A stretch of 64,000 bases of DNA from Struthidea cinerea (lineage: Eukaryota > Chordata > Aves > Passeriformes > Corcoracidae), in assembly GCA_013397865.1 (NCBI GenBank), contig VZTI01002336.1, positions 1,380,319-1,444,318 of the forward strand, read 5' to 3'. Both the position numbers and the translations under genes were made by a program. The first letter of the stretch is position 1; the number at the start of each line of letters is the position of its first letter. Of the stretch, positions 23,013 through 34,900 are shown in pieces. The notes below the pieces were generated by a model. It was not told the origin of the DNA. It searched no databases and saw nothing but the letters and a program-made list of their open reading frames with translations.

Positions 23013-24221
23013 TGTGCACATGGTGCACATATGAATTCTGTCTTGGTTTTTTTTTTTTTCCTGCAGAGCTGCTTATACCCTGTGGTTACTTCAGTGATAA
23101 GGTTCAGCTGGCCTAACATATGACTTTCCTGCTTGTTTTCTTTGCTATCATATTCCTCTCATAAGTTATTATTCATTGTGAACGAAATTGGGAACAAGGC
23201 AAAGGAACTATGTTTCAGCTGTGACAATGCAAGGAGTGGATGGCTTCCACATTTTTTTTTTGTTTCTGGGGTCAGATTCTTCCCTCTTGAGTACCAAACA
23301 TTTAAAATTTGAACATGAAAGTCTGAGATACTTGTCACAAACTTTCTTCATAGTTATCAGAGAAAAATGAGTTTCAGTAGGGGTAGTTACACGCCCTGTC
23401 TTGGGGGCCTACTTTTATCTTCTGTGTGTGAAGGGAACTGAGAGCTGTGCTGGACACAAGTATGGGAGAAAGTCAGCAAATTCACAGTAGGTCGATCCAC
23501 TTCTGCATTTTTTCCTTCCTCCCAGTAATATCCCACCCTTGCCCAAAGCATCATTTTTTTTCTCTTGAGCTGGAAATAGAGTGAGTGGGGAAGAAGGAGA
23601 GGCTCACTTCAATGTCAGACCTACAGCATTGTTTAACTGTGGTAAAGGTGATGGCAGGAGTCTGTAGGTTTGCTTTTCAGTCCTTGCACAGTCGACAGGT
23701 TGCTTTCTGCTTCCTTGTTGCAGTCTTTTGCTTCTCAGCACATCCTACCATTTTATTCATAAGGGAAATGTGACTGAAAATGCCAGCTCAAAAATATCAT
23801 ACAAAAAAATCTGCTGCCTCTTTGTGTCTGTGCTGGCTGCCTGTGACATCTCACTCGTTGCCCTTGTAGCTCACTGCTGGTTTTTTTTGCAGTCATGCTA
23901 ACTGAATTTACATGCTGCAGTGTTTCCAAGACCACTGCTGTCCTTCACTTACCCCAGTGGCACTACTTAGAGCAGGAGGAAATGGAAATGTTACAGCTGT
24001 CATAGCTGCCCTTGCTGCCTGGTCTTTGGAAAGGGGACTGCACTAAGCATTAATTATTCTTATTTCCTCTCCTTATTCTATCCTTCCTTTTCTCTCCTGC
24101 TGACCTTTCTAAATGTTAGGGAACTCTGATTTCAGTCCGTCCCTCACCTCCACCTGTCCCTGGCTAGCAAAAGACAAAGAAAAATCACAGATGTTTTGTG
24201 TAGCAAGAGACCAAGGATTAT
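23013..24221. other. Non-coding sequence
   Basis: Contains a 13-base T run at 23047-23059. Otherwise unique sequence with no gene or repeat family recognised. Confidence 0.4.
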
Positions 24222-24400
24222 ATCATAGAATCATGGAATGTCCTGACTTGGAAGGGAACCACAAGTATCACTGAAGTCCAGTACCTGACACAGACTCTGT
24301 CCCTTTGTTGCCATGCTGCCTGGGGAGCTCAAGGAGCCTGGAAGAGTTCAGCAATGCCCTCACTGCACATTGAACATATACACCACTGAATGTCCTTACA
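24222..24400 (-). repeat. CR1 LINE 3'-end fragment (antisense)
   Basis: Starts with ATCATAGAATCATGGAATG, the reverse complement of the CR1 terminal octamer repeats, followed by CTTGGAAGGGAACCACAAG. Further on, CTGCCTGGGGAGCTCAAGG recalls the 'CCCTGGGGAGCCTGTTCC' block of avian CR1 3' regions. The far boundary is uncertain because similarity fades after about 24345. Confidence 0.7.
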
Positions 24401-27400
24401 CTCTCTAAGTGCTGCACTCCTTAAAATTTAGAGCATAGAATTATTATTTATTTCACACTTTTTAGGAACTAGAGGTCAGGACTATGTCTAACTTTGTAAT
24501 CCTTTTATCGACAGGTACAAACTCTGTACCATGGTTCAGAAATATAATTTTCTAGCTCTGCTACTGGTTTACTGATGACCCCTAAACCTACCTATAGGGA
24601 CAAATTAGAAAGACCTGGTGTTAGACACAGGCACAGGAGAGTCTGACCATCAGACCACATAGAGCACAACCATTGTTCAGGGCACTTGAACTCCTTAAAC
24701 TCGTCTGAACCTCTTTCTCCTGTCTTGTTGGCAGGGAAGTTGAATGGCAACCAGGTGTGCAGATCTGTGCATCACCAGGCTGAGACTAAGTGTGGCTAGG
24801 CAGTGAGAAGGTTCCTAATCACAGCTATGAACCTGCAACAACAGCTTCCTGATAAGAGCCACTGAAGCAGAAGGACCCATTAGTACTAATACGGAGTTTG
24901 AGCAGCCTATTAAAGGTACTGTTTAATATGCCAAAGCTGACAGGGGCCTGGATTTGATGACCTACAGGGAGATTCTTTTTGCTTTTAAGACTCAGTGAAT
25001 GAGGAAGTCTTTGCATAAATTTACAGAGTGCTTTTTATAGTGAAGGGGGGAAAGGAGCGTGAAAGTGCAGACTGTAAAATGTTGTCAGGGATAAGTTGCC
25101 ACTGATGTGGAAGGGAAAAGCTGGTAGCAACCCAAAGAGTTTATAAAACAAGGCAAGTGGGAAGGTGTCTGATCCATTGAACTTGCTCTCTACTTTATGA
25201 ATACTCAGTGCTTTCCTGTCCCCACCTCCTTTCCTATACACATAGGACTTGCATGGTAGACAGTGAGTGGGATGTAACCACATATCACCTGTCTCTTGAC
25301 CATTGATTCCCCAGTTTCTCCTCTGAAGACTGGCTTTCCATGTCTGCTAGAGAAAAGTCAAAGTCTAGGCAAGGGCAAGGTAAACAATAATGCACTGCGA
25401 GAGAGGTGTGTTAAGTGACTTGAGCATAGTGTCTGGCTCAGGATTAGTCATGCCCTCTCAGGAGGAAGAATTCAGTCTCCCTGGACAGGTCAGTGGAAAT
25501 GTCTTCTCACTTCCTACTGAGAACGAGAAAGTGAAATGGTTGAGAAAAGCAAAAGAGGACAATAAGGAAAATACGTCATCGTACAAATCAGTGATATCAT
25601 AATTTTAAATATTGCATACAAGTTTGGCCTGCTTATCTCAGAAACAGAGGGGCCCAAAGAGAATGCACAGCAAAAGGCCAAAATGCTGGCAATTCATGTT
25701 CATCTGGTGTTCAGAAACAGCCCAATGCAGAGATCTTCAAGAAATTGGAATGAGAAACAGAAACTACCTCCTGGAGGTGTTTCCCCTCCATTCCTCAGGC
25801 TGGCCAAAAAATCAGTTCAAGCTGATCCCTACAGCACTATCCAGGCACTCCCTGAATAGGTGATGAAGATGCAGTGACTGCTTCACACACTGTCCATGCA
25901 CACATGTCCATATTCTCTCCAAGCCGTTTTGAGCAAAAGACTCGATGACCTTGGCAGCATCACCATTACCTCTAGTGTCTATTGTCACTGTGGGGACAAG
26001 CAGGACAGAGGCAGAACTGAATGCAGAGGACTGGGGAGACCTGTACTGAGTTGTAGATGATGCACAGCCCAAGGTTGATTCATTCTCCGTGACTCGTCTC
26101 CTTGGCAGGATTACAGAAACAGTGGCAGCTGCTGGGGTGCAAATATGTACCCTCTGCACTGAGATGTTGGTAGGTGGTGGTTAAATTGCTTTAGTCACAA
26201 AGCTCTTACAAATTACCAGGACTCAGGAGTCCTCAGGGTCCCAGTACCTGTGCTGTGGATCCTCACTGAGATTTTCTGCAAATGTGGATTTTTTCCCTAG
26301 TGCAAAATTGTTTCCCTGATGAAGAATAGTAGGGTTCAAAACCAGATATCCCCTTCCTGAATAGAAATAGCTTTTTGTGATCATTATTATTATAATATTA
26401 GGAAGAGAAAAATGATAAAACCCTTAATAAAGGTCCCAGTGTGCCCGTAGCTGGTGAATTGGGAAAAGGGAGGGAGCACATCTTGCAGCTGCTTTTGTTC
26501 TATGAGCTTGGGGGTGTCCGTTGTGCCAGGTGGCAACACATCAGCAGAGAGTGAGTGAAGGTGGGAGCATATTTATTTCCTTAAATTCTGGCATCTGTCC
26601 CTGCATCCTTCCCTCTGCTGCAGAAGTAGTCATGGAAACAGCCAAGGACAGCCCTACTCCAACAGCAAAGGTTTGGTCCCTTCTGTGGGACAAGGAGAGA
26701 CACTGAGAAGGAAAAAACGCTGTCTGAGGTGACAGGGTCATCCTCGAATACATTTAGCAAGTGTCATCAAACCTTTAATTTCAGACAGAACTGAAAGGGA
26801 CAGAAGAATCCTAGGTTTAGTGCCTCCTCTAAAGGACACCTGAGGCAATTTTGCTGGTTTTGCTTTCTGTGAGAAAATGTTCAAAAGAGCTGTTGCAATC
26901 TATCACATCAATAACTCTGAGACAAAAGGTGCCTAATAACATTGACACAACAGACTATAATGTCTGTGTGGGAACCTTTACATTTATTATTGTACCAATG
27001 GCCCATAGACTATGGAAATATTTATTTGTTTCCACAGAAATCTTTACTATTCTGTTAACTACTATGAAAAGGAGATGAAATGAGAAGAGAGCAGCCATAT
27101 TCAGCATGCTAAGAAATAAAAGGCATTTGAACCACTTTCTATTCAGTCCCAGTTCACATTCTTAATAGGAACAATTAAAGAAATATGCCAAAGTGTCTGA
27201 GCATATATATCTGGCACAAATCGCACTGCTTTCTGTGTTACATCTGTAATATGAGGTAAAAGGTGGCAGTGAGGTACAGATCTTTGACCTTGACTTTGCT
27301 AATATAAACACCCAGCACTGTGTACACACCGTATATTTTAAAAAATCCTTGGACTGTTCTCCCCAGGGAGAGCAGAAGGAATAGAAAGACCTACACATGA

Positions 27401-28998
27401 CAGATGCTAATCATGTCACACTTGTGTGCACCTTCCGGATACTATGGTGATGAGGCTGTTTAAGTCTCTAGACAGAAAGAGGCATGGACATTTGTGCTGA
27501 ATAGCCTGACTTTTCGCAATTTAAAGATGACCCTTCACATATTTTTCCTATAGGTTTTCTCTGTTAATATTTATTCAGGGAGGTATTAATAAACAGTAGC
27601 CTTTCATAAGTAAGTACTCAGCAAGTAAACCCACTGTCATTTATCAGTGGGAAGGGAAGGTATAATAGATTGCAGCATTTTGAAGTCTATGCACACAAAG
27701 TTTAATTTACCAGTTTTCCCATGGGCCAGCAGCATGGATTTATATCTCATTGCCATGAGGTCCTTGACTGTAAAACAGCTGGTTATACAAGCAAAATAAT
27801 GTATAAATGATACAGATATAAATAAATATTACAGAATAAACATAGTGATTAGAGCTGAATAAGAGACAGGGTAACTTTAATTCTGGCTACAGCAGCCTGG
27901 ACTAAATAACACTGGGGACTGTTAGGGCAGCTGAGTTGCTGTGTTCAGTGCTGTTGCAGAATCATGATACATTCATGCAGCTGGCCAAATATGAAAAATC
28001 AACAGTACTTAGTGAAGAAAACCTTCTTCACCTTTTTGCTTTGGGTGGCTTTTTTGAGACAGTCCAAACATAAACCACCTGTACATCTGACTGGATTCTG
28101 TGGCACAGAATCCATCCGGGCCGCTCCAGGAAGGTGACTTGTCAGCCCAATGACAACTGCCTGCAGGGCAACAGCAAACCCGGGGCACATCTCAGGTATT
28201 CCCTGCATGTCCTAAAGGGAGCTGAACCAGAGTGTGAAACCAAGGCTGCATTCAGATCAGAAAAACGGTGTAATTGCTAAATAAGAAGTAGATATTTGTT
28301 TCAGGCAGAATGTCCTACCAGTGTAGAAACATTTCACTAAAGACAGATCACCTCTCTGTCTGAGCCATGCTGGAGCTAAAACCAACCTGTTTTGTGAAAA
28401 TGGTCCAGCAATCACAATACTGAGGGGGTCAGTCCATTCCCCTTCCCATCACCAACCTGCTCCGTTCCCACACGGAACACTCACCATCCTGGTAGTACCT
28501 ACTGTGCTGCATGTATTGATGTTGACTCATAATAGCAGGACACTGTAATTAAGGTGGCTGTCTAATCTTTCAGAAAGGAAAACTGTAAAATCAAGGAGTG
28601 AAATAAGCAGTTGAAAGTCCCAGGCCACATCTAAGAAAGGTTTGAAATTAGAAACTGGATTGGAAGCATGTGCTTTGAAGCCTTGTAACCACAACTATCT
28701 TGGCTTCCACCTAGCTTTGACTTTCTTTCATAAAAGGAAGGAAATGCTGCTCTACCCTACAGGGTAGATCACACAGAGTGTGATTTTTCAGGCCTCAGAT
28801 GCTAAATGAGGGCAAAAAAAAAGGACAAAACAAAAAGTCTGAGTGATGAATGTAAGCAAGCCTAGACTTTTTTGATTAATCTGTATTAGAGTGGAGTGGA
28901 TTATTTTTAGATTTCCTATCACTCATCTCTAAATAGTTCTTTAACAACTATATAAAATTCATTTTTAGCTAATCTATAAATAGGAGTAAGTTCCAGGG
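24401..28998. other. Unique non-coding sequence
   Basis: About 4.6 kb without a recognised gene or young repeat. The minus-strand frame at 26159-25812 and the plus-strand frames near 25390-25863 and 26521-26706 carry no domains. The small hairpin at 28012-28031 has no clear meaning here. Confidence 0.4.
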
Positions 28999-29152
28999 CT
29001 TTTTCTTTGCTGAATCTGGCCAGGGATTGTTATTTTTCTTTGCTGCATAGAAGTCATCAATATTGTCCAATACTCTTTATTTCTTCATTAATTGACATAA
29101 AAAGTTATAAAAGATTTTTCTGCTTGATGTTTTACAATAATAACACTTTTAG

Positions 29153-29705
29153 TGTCATGGTTTAACCCCAGCCAGGAGCCAAGCACCAAGCAGCCTCTTG
29201 CTCAATCCCCCAGAAGTGGGGTGGAGGAGAGGTAAGAGTGGAAAAGCTCGTGAGTTGGGATAAAGACACTTTAACAGGTAAAATGCACAAGCAAATCAAA
29301 ACAAGGAATTAAGTCACCACTTCCCATGGGCAGGCAGCTGTTCAGCCATCCCCAGGACAGCAGGGCTCCATCATATGTAATGGTGATTTGGGAAGAAAAA
29401 TGCCATCGCTCTGAATGTCCCCCATTTCCTTCTTTTTGCCCCAGCTTCATACACTGAGCAGGATGCCACGAGGTGTGGGATACCCCTTAGATCAGTTGGG
29501 GTCAGCTGTCCCAGCCGTGTCTCCTCCCAACCCCTCATGCTCCCCCAGCTAGTGGGGTGGGGTGAGGGACAGAAAAGGCCGTGATGATGTGTAAGCCCTG
29601 CTCAGCAATAACAAGGCCATCTCTGTTTCCAGCAAAAATCCAAAGCACAGACACATACTAGCTACTGTGGATAAAATTAACACTACAGCAGCCAAAACCA
29701 GCACA
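29153..29705 (-). mobile_element. Solo LTR of an avian endogenous retrovirus
   Basis: About 553 bases beginning TGTCATGGTTTAACCCCAGCC-like (first bases only) and ending ...AAACCAGCACA, so it has TG...CA ends. Internal landmarks of a very common avian LTR are a GGGATAAAGACACTTTAACAG block and GGGTCAGCTGTCCCAGCCGT at about 29499-29518. In the published family the promoter TATA element reads on the opposite strand; here it has decayed to GTGTATGAAG near 29447. No gag, pol or env frame is found on either side, and flanking 5-6 bp do not match as a target duplication. It is therefore a mutated solo LTR. I do not assign the ERV class. Confidence 0.75.
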
Positions 29706-29998
29706 GCAGAAAAAGACAGAAAAATAAAATCTTGAGTGTTTTTTCTAGGTTTGTGTCTTTCCAAAATAGCAGTGTAAATGGCTTGTACTGGTATGAGAAA
29801 GAATAGCATGGCGTGAAACATTTGATGATGCTAGTAGTAAATCCACATTTTCTTTACTTTTTCAATATAATTTTTGTTCAATTGAAATATGACATCAACA
29901 TAATTATTTAGCTCAAATTCAGAAGGAAAATCTAGTTTCCATCTTGCTCCTTCATGATATAAAACATGGCTTTATCTAACCTAGTACAAGCTTTAGCT
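29706..29998. other. AT-rich sequence between LTR and tandem array
   Basis: Short AT-rich non-coding stretch with no feature recognised. The tandem array may begin slightly before its end, since TCTAACCTAG and a GCTGAGCC-type motif appear around 29975-30012. Confidence 0.4.
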
Positions 29999-30646
29999 AG
30001 ATGCTGAGCCTAAAACAAGGGGCTCCAGCCAGTGTCATGATGAAAAAGTTCTCACATCAAGATCTCTTTGCACCGCAGCCCATCCTTGACAAACCCTTGC
30101 CAGCCCCTATCCATCTGGAGCTCTCAGCTCTCCTTAGTCTGAGCCTTGGACCTGGCCCCAGGCTGGCAGCCACACGAAGACATTCATGCCAACAAGTTCT
30201 CTCTGCACTCCACCTTTCCCACTGCCATCTCCTTTCTAATCCCCCCACTGCTGCTGCTTTCGGTTTTCTTTCTGTCCTAACCCTACCACTAACAATACGC
30301 ATAACCAGAAATTTCTTGCAAAAACATCCTCCTTGCAGCCAGTGTTTTCCTTTGGCAGTCACACTCCAGCTAGATCTCTCTTCCTCTCAAATCTAGTGGC
30401 AACCTTAGCTCTAACCCTAACTACGGGCTGAGCCTTACACAGAGCTTCCTAGTCTGTGCCTACACAAAATATTTCTCACAGAAGAATTTCCCTGCATCCT
30501 ACCCTTTATTTTGGCAACTCCTTTCCAATCCCATGGCAATTGGATTTCTTAGTTTTCTCTTTCATCCACCGTAATTATTACCCCACCAGTAACCCCACTA
30601 GGCATTAGACTGGGTCCTCAAATATGTGTCCTGATGCTTTCCCCTG

Positions 30647-30661
30647 CCCCCCCCCCCCCCC
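30647..30661 (+). repeat. Poly-C run of 15
   Basis: Fifteen consecutive C inside one unit of the degenerate tandem array. It is capable of i-motif or, on the other strand, quadruplex formation. The exact length may be an assembly estimate. Confidence 0.9.
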
Positions 30662-31037
30662 AATTATTTTGACAATCTATTTGTTCTCTTTGAATCCCCT
30701 TCTCAGCCACATTCCAACTGCTGGTACAAACTTTCTCTTTCTTTGATGTTTAAATCTGGTAATAAGTATAAAAGTAAGCTGAGCCTTCGAGAGGGTCTTA
30801 TGGTCATGGACCACATGGAAAAAGTCTCCCAGTCAAGGTTTCCAGTCTTTACAGTCTACTCTTTCTTTTGTCAGGCTCTTTGCCACCTCCCTCCAAGTTC
30901 TTGGCTCATTTTCTTCTCTCAGCTTTAAACTTAAAAGTAAACCTAACCTTTACCTGACATTTAGAAAGGCCCAAAAAATATGGCTGAGACCAAAACGGCC
31001 TCATGGAAAAATTATCCTGTTGCCCTATCATTTTGCN

Positions 31038-31056
31038 NNNNNNNNNNNNNNNNNNN
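31038..31056. other. Assembly gap (19 N)
   Basis: A short run of N within the tandem array. The true missing length is unknown; unit spacing around it (about 175 and 172 bases) suggests little is missing. Confidence 0.98.
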
Positions 31057-31406
31057 GGCAGCCCACTTGTCACTCACACTTCAGTGGGAACTCATGGCTC
31101 CATCTTTCTCTCTCTAAATGAATTTAAGCCTCAACCTAGCGGTACTCCATATGCCCATGCTCCTTCAGGCAGTATCCATAAAAAAAAATATTGTGACCAT
31201 ATTCTCTTTATTCCCCATCCTTTGCTTTGGCATCTCCTTTCCAGCTGTAGTCCTGTGATCTCTCTGTTCCTCACCCCCAAACCTTACCCTAACCCTACCT
31301 CAAACAGCAGCAGCTGTACAGAAAGGCAGCACAGCTCTGATATTCTTTTTCAGCTTTTAGTCTGTGCTTTTATCCTTTCTGACTACTTATCTTTGACTTC
31401 TGAAGC

Positions 31407-31428
31407 GGGGGGGGGGGGGGGGGGNNNN
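31407..31428 (+). repeat. Poly-G run of 18 followed by 4 N
   Basis: Eighteen consecutive G from 31407 to 31424, then four unresolved bases and GGAGTGG. The N run directly at a G homopolymer points to a sequencing or assembly failure here. Confidence 0.95.
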
Positions 31429-31729
31429 GGAGTGGTGGACAAAAAGTGGGAGATCATGAGAAAGGGGTTGAGGGTTAATGTTCATAAGACTCTGCAAGCT
31501 ATGCTTTCTTTAAAGTGCAGGCTGTGCTATATATACTTCTATCCTAAGAGCGCAAGAACCGCTTGGATTTTCATAAGCACATAAGACATCTGTAAACATC
31601 CAGAGATTAGGCTTGGGTAAATCTGCACCTTTGAAAACTGTCCCAGTCTTACAGCACTTTGAATCATTATCATATTAACAATTCACATAGTTCTAATAAA
31701 CTGAGTAATTCATGGGTTTCTGAATGTCC
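31429..31729. other. Non-coding sequence
   Basis: Short unique stretch downstream of the array with nothing recognised. Confidence 0.4.
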
Positions 31730-31800
31730 TTTCTGATTTCCATTAAAGTCAATGTCAGTTTTGCCTTTGAATTCAATGAGAATGCCCAGCTATGGCAGCT
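31730..31800. repeat. Ancient amniote repeat fragment
   Basis: Contains CATTAAAGTCAATGTCAGTTTTGCC and CTTTGAATTCAATGAGAA as successive phrases (first phrase positions 31742-31766). They resemble the 'ATTGAAGTCAATGG...TTTTGCCTTTGACTTCAATGGGA' ending of old amniote CR1-type repeats. It is too short for a subfamily call. Confidence 0.35.
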
Positions 31801-31904
31801 ATTAAGTATCTCTCCCACTGTTATAGTAATGAGCAAGGCTACAATAAGTGAGAGCCCAGTCTTGAAGACCTAAAATAGAGACAGAAAACACTTTAAAAAT
31901 GTCA

Positions 31905-31975
31905 TATGCTCCCATTTCACAGATGGAGGAAAAATCAAAGAGAGATTTATAGCATGTTTACACAGATGGGTGCAG
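31905..31975 (-). repeat. MIR-like SINE fragment
   Basis: CCCATTTCACAGATGGAGGAAA followed by AGAGAGA resembles the reverse complement of the MIR core, where 'CCCATTTTACAGATGAGGAAACTGAGG' is typical (given in two short parts). The fragment is short and diverged. Confidence 0.4.
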
Positions 31976-34900
31976 CCAGAATCAGCTGTGGTGCAGAAGC
32001 CGTATTGCTGCATTAGTTCATTGCAAGTGAGCTAATTAGGATTTTGACAGTCTTTCTTGGGTGAATCTAGTTGTGGCCTCTTCAGACTTTACTGCCACCA
32101 GATGTCTGCTTTACACTTATACCAGAGATTACTGCCCTTACATCTGGCTCAGCAGATGTGCTCGTGCATCAGCTGCTCCATTTCACAGCTCAGCATCTTA
32201 ACTTCAACCTCACCAAAGGCAGGCATACACCAAGATATGGAAATGGAAGCTGGATGGCCAAGACGCAAGTATATGCCTATCCACAAGGATGTGCCTTACT
32301 ACTGGGACAGTGACTTCTGCTGGAGGAGTCCAAGAGATAATCTCTGGAGTCTCCTGAAGCAGAGGATTTCTGTCAGCATGGGAATGCTTGGGTATATGGG
32401 TCCCAGATGGAAGCTGGCTCACGTCCACAGGCTCAGAGCACAAGCAGACGAGCTCCTGTTTGCCTGCTTCCAACCCCTTGAGCACATCTAGATATATTGC
32501 CCAAGGTGACACAGGAAGTCATGGCAGAAACCCAGCTTTAATCATCACAATTTCCAGAAGACCATGAGCTTCTGAAAAAAAAGTCCTCACTGAGGAGATG
32601 GATTTCCAGGAGAACAGTGTGTCTAAGATCCTCTTCTCTCCCCCCTTGGAATACGTAGGTTCAGTGGCTCGTGTATCCGTATGGTAGTGAAACCAATCAC
32701 ACTGTAGTTGTACACAGCCCTGTTTTTCCCCCATCCTTTATATCCTTAACTGTTTTCCTCCTAAGGTTGTATTCTGAATGGTGGCAAGGACAACAGTGTC
32801 AATGGAAAGTTCAGATTCCCTAGGAACTCCTTTTTCCTATAAGTTATTTACACTTCTGCAGGACTCATAGCAGTATTAGGCCCTCTGGGCAAGGCTTGTT
32901 TCCATTTCTTGTCTCTTAAACTGAAACAGTGTGATTTTTGAGGTTTTATAATTATGCTTTATAAATATATTGCCGCAGCTTTGGTCAGAGGTGCCTTCCC
33001 CTCATTTGGAGTGAGCACATAATTTCTCTTCTTTCCTTGCAACCTCCCAAAGACTTGCTGCACCTCAACACCCCTATCCCCTCCCTACCTGTCTGGTTTC
33101 AGATTAGCCACAGCCTCAGCTTTGGCTCACTCATATTTCCTGCAAGGGAATCAAGAATAACACACACTCCAGTGCTCCGAATAATACGAAAATCCTGCTG
33201 CATGGAATTTTGGGTTGCAGAACTAAAATCTCCCTATTTTAGCATGGAGTTTGCACAAAGACCTTGTTTCTCCACCTGCTTTAGCCCTTCAAATTTCAGC
33301 ACTCAATTCTGGCTTTGAGATGCAACGGTTTGAACCCAGGGTGAGCTTCCCCAGACCACATAAATAGTTTGGGTCTGCAATTTTGGTCCCTCTGATTTTT
33401 TTGGACTATGCACCATCTGGAACTTTTGACATTCATGTTCATTCCTCTCCTGAACCTTCAGCTCCCTGTTTGATCTCAGGGAATTCACATGATACTTCTG
33501 TGACTCACCTTGTCATCCTGCCTATTTATTTATAGCATAAATTCACGGGATCACAGCCATCCCTTCCTATGAGCATGTAACATTTTGTGTTACACTGCAT
33601 CTGCAGTAATGCTGACCTGCTCTCTGATAGTCTCATGCAGATAATAAGGGCACAAGAAGAATACATTTACTACTTTCTTTTTTAACTACTTTTGTACCTC
33701 GGCTTCTATTTCCTCCATCCCTTCCCACAAAATTATCCTTCAATTTCTTCCTGAAAGACAGTAATGGGCCTGAGTCTGTAATGCATTATCTTCTCATAAA
33801 GGGTTATGTAATATTTTATATGCAGGATGCTGTATGAAAATAAATTGCATTACTGTACTGTATTAGGAAACTTTATCATAGACAGAAGGCATATTGCATC
33901 CTGTTTTTCTTGGAGGCTGAAACAATGAAACGGTATTAGGGATGGATGTACACATTGGATGCTTGGGGGACGGAGCCCTGGGATATTTGTCATTTAAGCT
34001 GCTAAATTCCATCATTACTTAGCGTGCTAATTAATTCACAAATAGTGTAGAAACAGCATATTTTTTTCCTGTCTGGGTTGTTGTTTATTTTTTTAAGGCC
34101 TGAATAGTGTTGCACCAAACACAAAACAGTGTATTCTACTGCAAGGTAAAATACATGAGCTTGGTGATCACATCTTGATTGCACATAGCTTACCTCGCAG
34201 GGTCCTAACATGTCTTCTATTTCATTGTTTTATTTTACCTCCAATTAATCCAAATATGTTAGCTGTCTACAGATAATGACCCCACACTCTCTCTACAGGT
34301 AATAAATACTTTTTAAGCAAAGAAGACGAGGTTTGAGATTTTACTCAGCTGCTTTTGAGGTGAGGTAGATTGCACCAGCCAGTTTTATAACTAACTGATA
34401 GAAAACAGCCGAACACCCCAGCCAAACATCTGTATGTGGGTAGAGCATAAGACTTGGCGCAACAAAAAATGATGAAAGCATTTTCTGAATTTGATCATAT
34501 GAAATACTGTGCCATTAAAAAGCCCAAAGCTATGACAGTCAGTGTTATTTAAGAGTTCCTACAGCTGAGGTAAGGCCTAAAAGCCATACATCTCCCTGCC
34601 CTTGGGCCCATGTGAACATGGCATTGACAGTCTTCAAATGTTTCTTTTTCAGACACGATGAATGGCCACTCATAAATGAATTTTGGCTGGTTGTGCTGGC
34701 TTTATTGAAGACTCACATCTCCTCTAACTGTATTGGCCTCTCACTATAATTCAGGTGGCTCATAAATGCTGTCCCTTGCCCCACGCTTTGCTCCTGTAAA
34801 TGCGAAAATGACTGAACAGGCTCTGGGTGAAGTGAGTGCTGGAGTTTGGGCTGGGTAAAACTAGATCAGAAACTTCACTGCTGTACATGGAAAAAACTCT

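Larger units (their letters stand above)
30003..31413 (+). repeat. Degenerate C/T-rich tandem array with CCCTAA motifs
   Basis: A recurring block of the type 'CTTT..GGCA.CTCCTTTCCA' starts near 30099, 30224, 30353, 30513, 30671, 30882, 31057 and 31229, giving spacings of about 125-210 bases. For example CTCCTTTCCAATCCC (about 30518) compares with CTCCTTTCCAGCTG (about 31234). Most units then have a pyrimidine-rich stretch and a telomere-like element: CCTAACCCTACC (about 30277), TCTAACCCTAAC (about 30410), AGTAACCCC (about 30590), TAAACCTAACC (about 30938), CCCTAACCCTACC (about 31287). A GCTGAGCCTT motif recurs near 30139, 30428 and 30778. Units are heavily diverged. The frames that cross it are probably not genes. 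Two N gaps lie in or next to it. Confidence 0.6.

Noticed and set aside
22713..23123. Long frames of Lys/Arg/Glu or Phe/Ser/Leu repeats across the pyrimidine tract
   Set aside because: They exist only because the microsatellite lacks stop codons in those frames; several frames are open at once, which is the mark of simple repeats, not genes.
28012..28031. Perfect 8-bp hairpin followed by a T-rich stretch, like an intrinsic terminator
   Set aside because: Intrinsic terminators belong to bacteria. In this eukaryotic context it is a chance hairpin.
29549..29821. 90-codon minus-strand frame
   Set aside because: Begins just outside and runs into the solo LTR; LTRs of this type do not code for a protein there. 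No retroviral motif was found.
30001..30396. 131-codon plus-strand frame
   Set aside because: It lies inside the degenerate tandem array and shares its repeated pyrimidine-rich blocks.
31003..31584. 193-codon plus-strand frame
   Set aside because: It is built across both N gaps and the G run, so its length is artificial.
32057..32491. 144-codon plus-strand frame
   Set aside because: No recognisable domain, no start context or neighbouring exon, ordinary chance length for this window.
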